Shown here in pieces: positions 7,747 to 10,000 of a stretch of DNA of 10,000 nt. This DNA comes from Anaeromyces robustus (Eukaryota; Neocallimastigomycota; Neocallimastigomycetes; Neocallimastigales; Neocallimastigaceae), in NCBI GenBank assembly GCA_002104895.1, contig MCFG01000604.1, forward strand, positions 1 to 10,000, written 5' to 3'. The position numbers and the translations under genes are program-made. The notes beneath the pieces are model-generated. The model was given only the letters and a program-made list of their open reading frames with translations, made no database searches and was not told where the DNA came from. How positions within the stretch are numbered: the stretch's first letter is position 1; each line of letters begins with the position of its first letter.

Positions 7747-9835
7747 ATGAAATTTGAAAAAACAAAAATATCCATTAAAAATGGAAGTAAGTATATAACT
7801 AAATAACTAAATAAAATAAAAAAAAAAAAAAAAAAAGATAAATTATTATAATAATTTAAAATTTTAATATGGATATAATAATAATAATAAATAAATAAAA
7901 ATAATTATATATATTATTAGAATCCAAAATACCAAAAACTATTAAGGATATAGAGGATACTTTGAAAGGTACATTTTATCTTTACATTTAAATATGAATA
8001 TTAATAAAAAAAAATAATATTTATTATATATTATTAATATTTTCCTTAATTATGCTTCTTTTTTTTTTTTTTAAAAAAAAAATAAAACCAATAATGTATA
8101 TATAGAAATGGATAGAATTCATAATACTTCATTTTATGATTGGATAAAAGATGAAAATAATGCTAGTGTGATAGCTTTTAAAACAAAAGATTTATTTCAA
8201 AAACATTATGAAAGTCAACCAGAACTTGTGTATAATGCTTTAAGATTTTTATGTAAAGATTGGAAGGTATTTATTCAATAACAGCAACAACAATAATAAT
8301 TATAATAATAATAAGTGCATATATAATTTATATTATTTCAATTCATAATTTATTTATTAATCTATTTTTTCCAATATATTTTTATATATTTAATAGCTTT
8401 CAAAAATTGCAGAATTAATTCTTAAATTATTTTATAAATCAAATATTGCTTCAGAAACATTAGCTATTGTTATATATGAAGTATCTTTATTATTGGAGGT
8501 AATTATAATTAAAATAAAAAAAAAAAATATTTATTTATTATATGATATATTATCATTTATTATTATTATTATTTAATTTTTTAAGTATGATAAGAAATCA
8601 AGTTTAAAAAAAATTTTTTTTTTATGATAACGGAGTGGTACAAAAATATATATATATATAAAAAAAATGTCTTTATCAGTATAGTAATAAAAAGCCAAGA
8701 TGATAATATTTATTAATATAATAATAATAACAATATAATAATAATTAATATATTAATTATATATAATATATGTAATAAAATAATAATAATTATTAACAAA
8801 TAATTTAACAAAATGTTTAAAAAAAATTTTTTTTTTTTTTCAATTTCAAACACATTTTTAATATATTAATTTCCTAATTAGTATATTAAGGATACAAAAA
8901 AATTTTTCCATTTAATAATAATATAAAATTATATATAAAATATTATATATTAATTTATAATTTGTTAATTTATAAATTGAATTATCATATTAAATAATTA
9001 TATATAAAAATTATTATTATTAATTAATAATAATATATAATAATTAATAATTAATAATAATTAATAATAATATACAATAATAATAATTAATAATAATATA
9101 TATATATAATAATTATTAATATATATATTTTTATTATTACAACTTTGAAAATATTAACAATATTTAGAATCCAGAAAAGGTTGACTTAATTAGTCTTTTA
9201 TTAATTGGAGAGGAACCAAAAAATGTAGCTTTTTTCCTTTACCATTTCTTTCAATATACTGAAAAGAAATATAGGGAACATACAGAAATCCTTAATGAAG
9301 AAGAATTTCTTGATGAAATTAATGCTTTCTGTTCAGGAATGCTTGAATGTTTATATTCTTGCTTGAAATGGTATATATATATACTTAATAAATAATTATA
9401 TAAATATAAATATAATACTATTATTATCTATAACAACAACAATAATAAATAAATAAATTAATAAATAATCGTTTAATACTAATAAAAATAATAAATATTC
9501 TTTATTATTAATTAGGAACAATGATTATTTTAGAGAATTAGTTATTGAATATGTAATTTTATCAACATTAGAAATTGATGCTAGACGTGAATTTTTAATT
9601 CGTATGGTAAATACTAAATATTCTCGTTTCCAACAAGAAATGCAAGATAGAAAAGAAAGTATAAAACCAAAATTAAACGAAACAAAAATAAATTCTTCAT
9701 TTGATCATGATAACAATGATGGTAAAGAACATCTTACTTCTGATGATAATGATATTAAAACGAATAATAACGAAAAAAATAATGAATCAGAAGAAAGTTT
9801 TAAAAGATCATTAAATTTTGGTATTTTAGTTTTTA
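7747..9835 (+). CDS. Multi-exon gene for an unrecognised helical protein, 3' end beyond the window
   Basis: Six exons join in one open frame: 7747-7786, 7921-7968, 8106-8266, 8397-8498, 9168-9370, 9516-9835 (291 codons plus 1 nt). Introns 1-5 all start with GT (GTAAGT, GTACAT, GTATTT, GTAATT, GTATAT) and end in TTAG or ATAG. The ATG at 7747 lies in an A-rich context with an in-frame TAA at 7738-7740, which supports this start. Residues 1-30 are basic (exons 1-2). Residues about 50-235 look almost wholly alpha-helical, with amphipathic segments near 69-82, 84-97, 100-117, 119-130, 134-152, 161-184 and 187-203, compatible with an ARM/HEAT-like solenoid (inference). Residues 248-278 form an acidic, Asn-rich low-complexity linker. 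Five Cys (C79, C172, C178, C182 and none paired in a CxxC pattern elsewhere) give no zinc motif. No signal peptide or membrane segment is seen in the spliced product. I do not recognise the family, so no function is assigned. Exons 3-6 are well supported; the two tiny first exons are less certain, and translation could instead begin at the ATG at 8108. Confidence 0.5.
8499..9167 (+). other. Intron 4, unusually long (669 nt)
   Basis: The donor GTAATT follows exon 4 directly after a GAG codon, and the acceptor is TATTTAG before AAT CCA GAA AAG; both borders are in phase 0. The other complete introns are 134, 137, 130 and 145 nt, so this one carries about 530 nt extra. It holds a more complex patch at about 8583-8706, two copies of a GTTT-A8-T10+ motif (8602-8623 and 8815-8840), and a block nearly free of G and C at 8987-9139. 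No extra exon with good splice sites and an open frame was found in it. Confidence 0.75.
8987..9139. repeat. TAATAATTAA-type low-complexity block in intron 4
   Basis: Only one G/C base (C at 9075) in 153 nt. Units of TAATAATTAA and TAATAATATA recur without a fixed period. It accounts for part of the extra length of intron 4 and suggests growth by microsatellite expansion. Confidence 0.7.
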
Positions 9836-10000
9836 GTAAGTTTTGTTTTTTTCTTTTCTTTTTTTTTTTTTTTTTTTTATATATATATAAAAATGTATAT
9901 TATATTTATTTATTATTATAAATAGTTTATATATTTAATTTAATTTATTATATTTATTATATTCATTATACTTAACTTTTTATATTTATTTATTATTATA
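9836..10000 (+). other. Intron 6, probably incomplete at the window edge
   Basis: A consensus GTAAGT donor at 9836-9841 follows exon 6 and is at once followed by a T-rich tract (about 9841-9878) and then pure AT sequence. The exon would end after the first base of a codon (9835). The only AG downstream in the window is at 9923-9924, which would give an 89-nt intron and a 16-codon, AT-only tail ending at a TAA near 9972. Continuation past position 10000 is more likely. If the intron is retained, the frame runs through Phe-rich codons to TAA at 9919-9921. Confidence 0.65.

Noticed and set aside
8586-8625. An extra exon in intron 4 beginning after the AAG at about 8585
   Set aside because: The frame meets a TGA near 8624 and no good donor precedes it. 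Exon 4 joins exon 5 cleanly in phase 0 without it.
8628-8645. A tRNA D-loop-like AGTGGTA at 8635-8641
   Set aside because: There are no paired acceptor, anticodon or T arms and no B-box (GTTCRANNC) at a suitable distance.
9604-9921. A stand-alone small gene starting at ATG 9604
   Set aside because: The frame is open upstream to 9516 and joins exon 5 in phase (TG|G), so this ATG is an internal Met (residue 215). The last 28 codons are best read as intron after the GTAAGT donor.
9925-9974. A short final exon using the AG at 9923-9924 and ending at a TAA near 9972
   Set aside because: The frame is open for 16 codons but is made only of A/T-type codons (Ile, Tyr, Phe, Asn, Leu), matching intron composition. 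The implied 89-nt intron is also shorter than its sisters. It cannot be fully excluded.

Overview
The window is from a very AT-rich eukaryotic nuclear genome. The one gene is broken by short introns of almost pure A/T with GT...(T)TAG or TATAG borders. The non-coding DNA consists of poly-A/poly-T tracts, TAAA/TTTA/TTA-type microsatellites and stretches of 60-90 nt with no G or C. Exon 3, counted by hand, is about 24% GC (39 of 161 nt). The standard genetic code fits. The best inference is an anaerobic gut fungus (Neocallimastigomycota), because of the combination of extreme AT bias, homopolymers, long gene-free DNA and Asn/Lys/Glu-rich proteins. Dictyostelids and Plasmodium have similar composition and cannot be excluded from the sequence alone.

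Layout: positions 1 to about 7380 hold no recognisable gene on either strand. This is roughly 7.4 kb of simple-sequence, AT-rich intergenic DNA. It contains microsatellites, long A and T tracts, several palindromes or hairpins (the most notable at 2253-2344, 3763-3795, 5331-5391 and 7079-7125) and a few small islands of higher complexity (1740-1820, 5725-5765, 6137-6170, 7381-7433). Positions about 7381-7746 look like the promoter and A-rich 5' leader of the gene that follows.

From 7747 to the right edge there is one plus-strand, multi-exon protein gene. Six coding exons can be joined in one consistent reading frame: 7747-7786, 7921-7968, 8106-8266, 8397-8498, 9168-9370 and 9516-9835. They give 291 codons plus one base. 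Then comes a GTAAGT donor and a sixth intron that probably runs out of the window, so the C-terminus is missing. The protein is predicted to be soluble and mostly alpha-helical, possibly an armadillo/HEAT-like helical repeat fold, followed by an acidic, Asn-rich linker. I do not recognise the family. Intron 4 (669 nt) is about five times longer than introns 1, 2, 3 and 5 (130-145 nt) and contains both a small more complex island and an almost G/C-free block.

I found no mobile element with coding capacity, no CRISPR array, no rRNA or tRNA, and no convincing new biological system. The findings below are modest structural oddities in AT-rich DNA and splice-model questions for the single gene.
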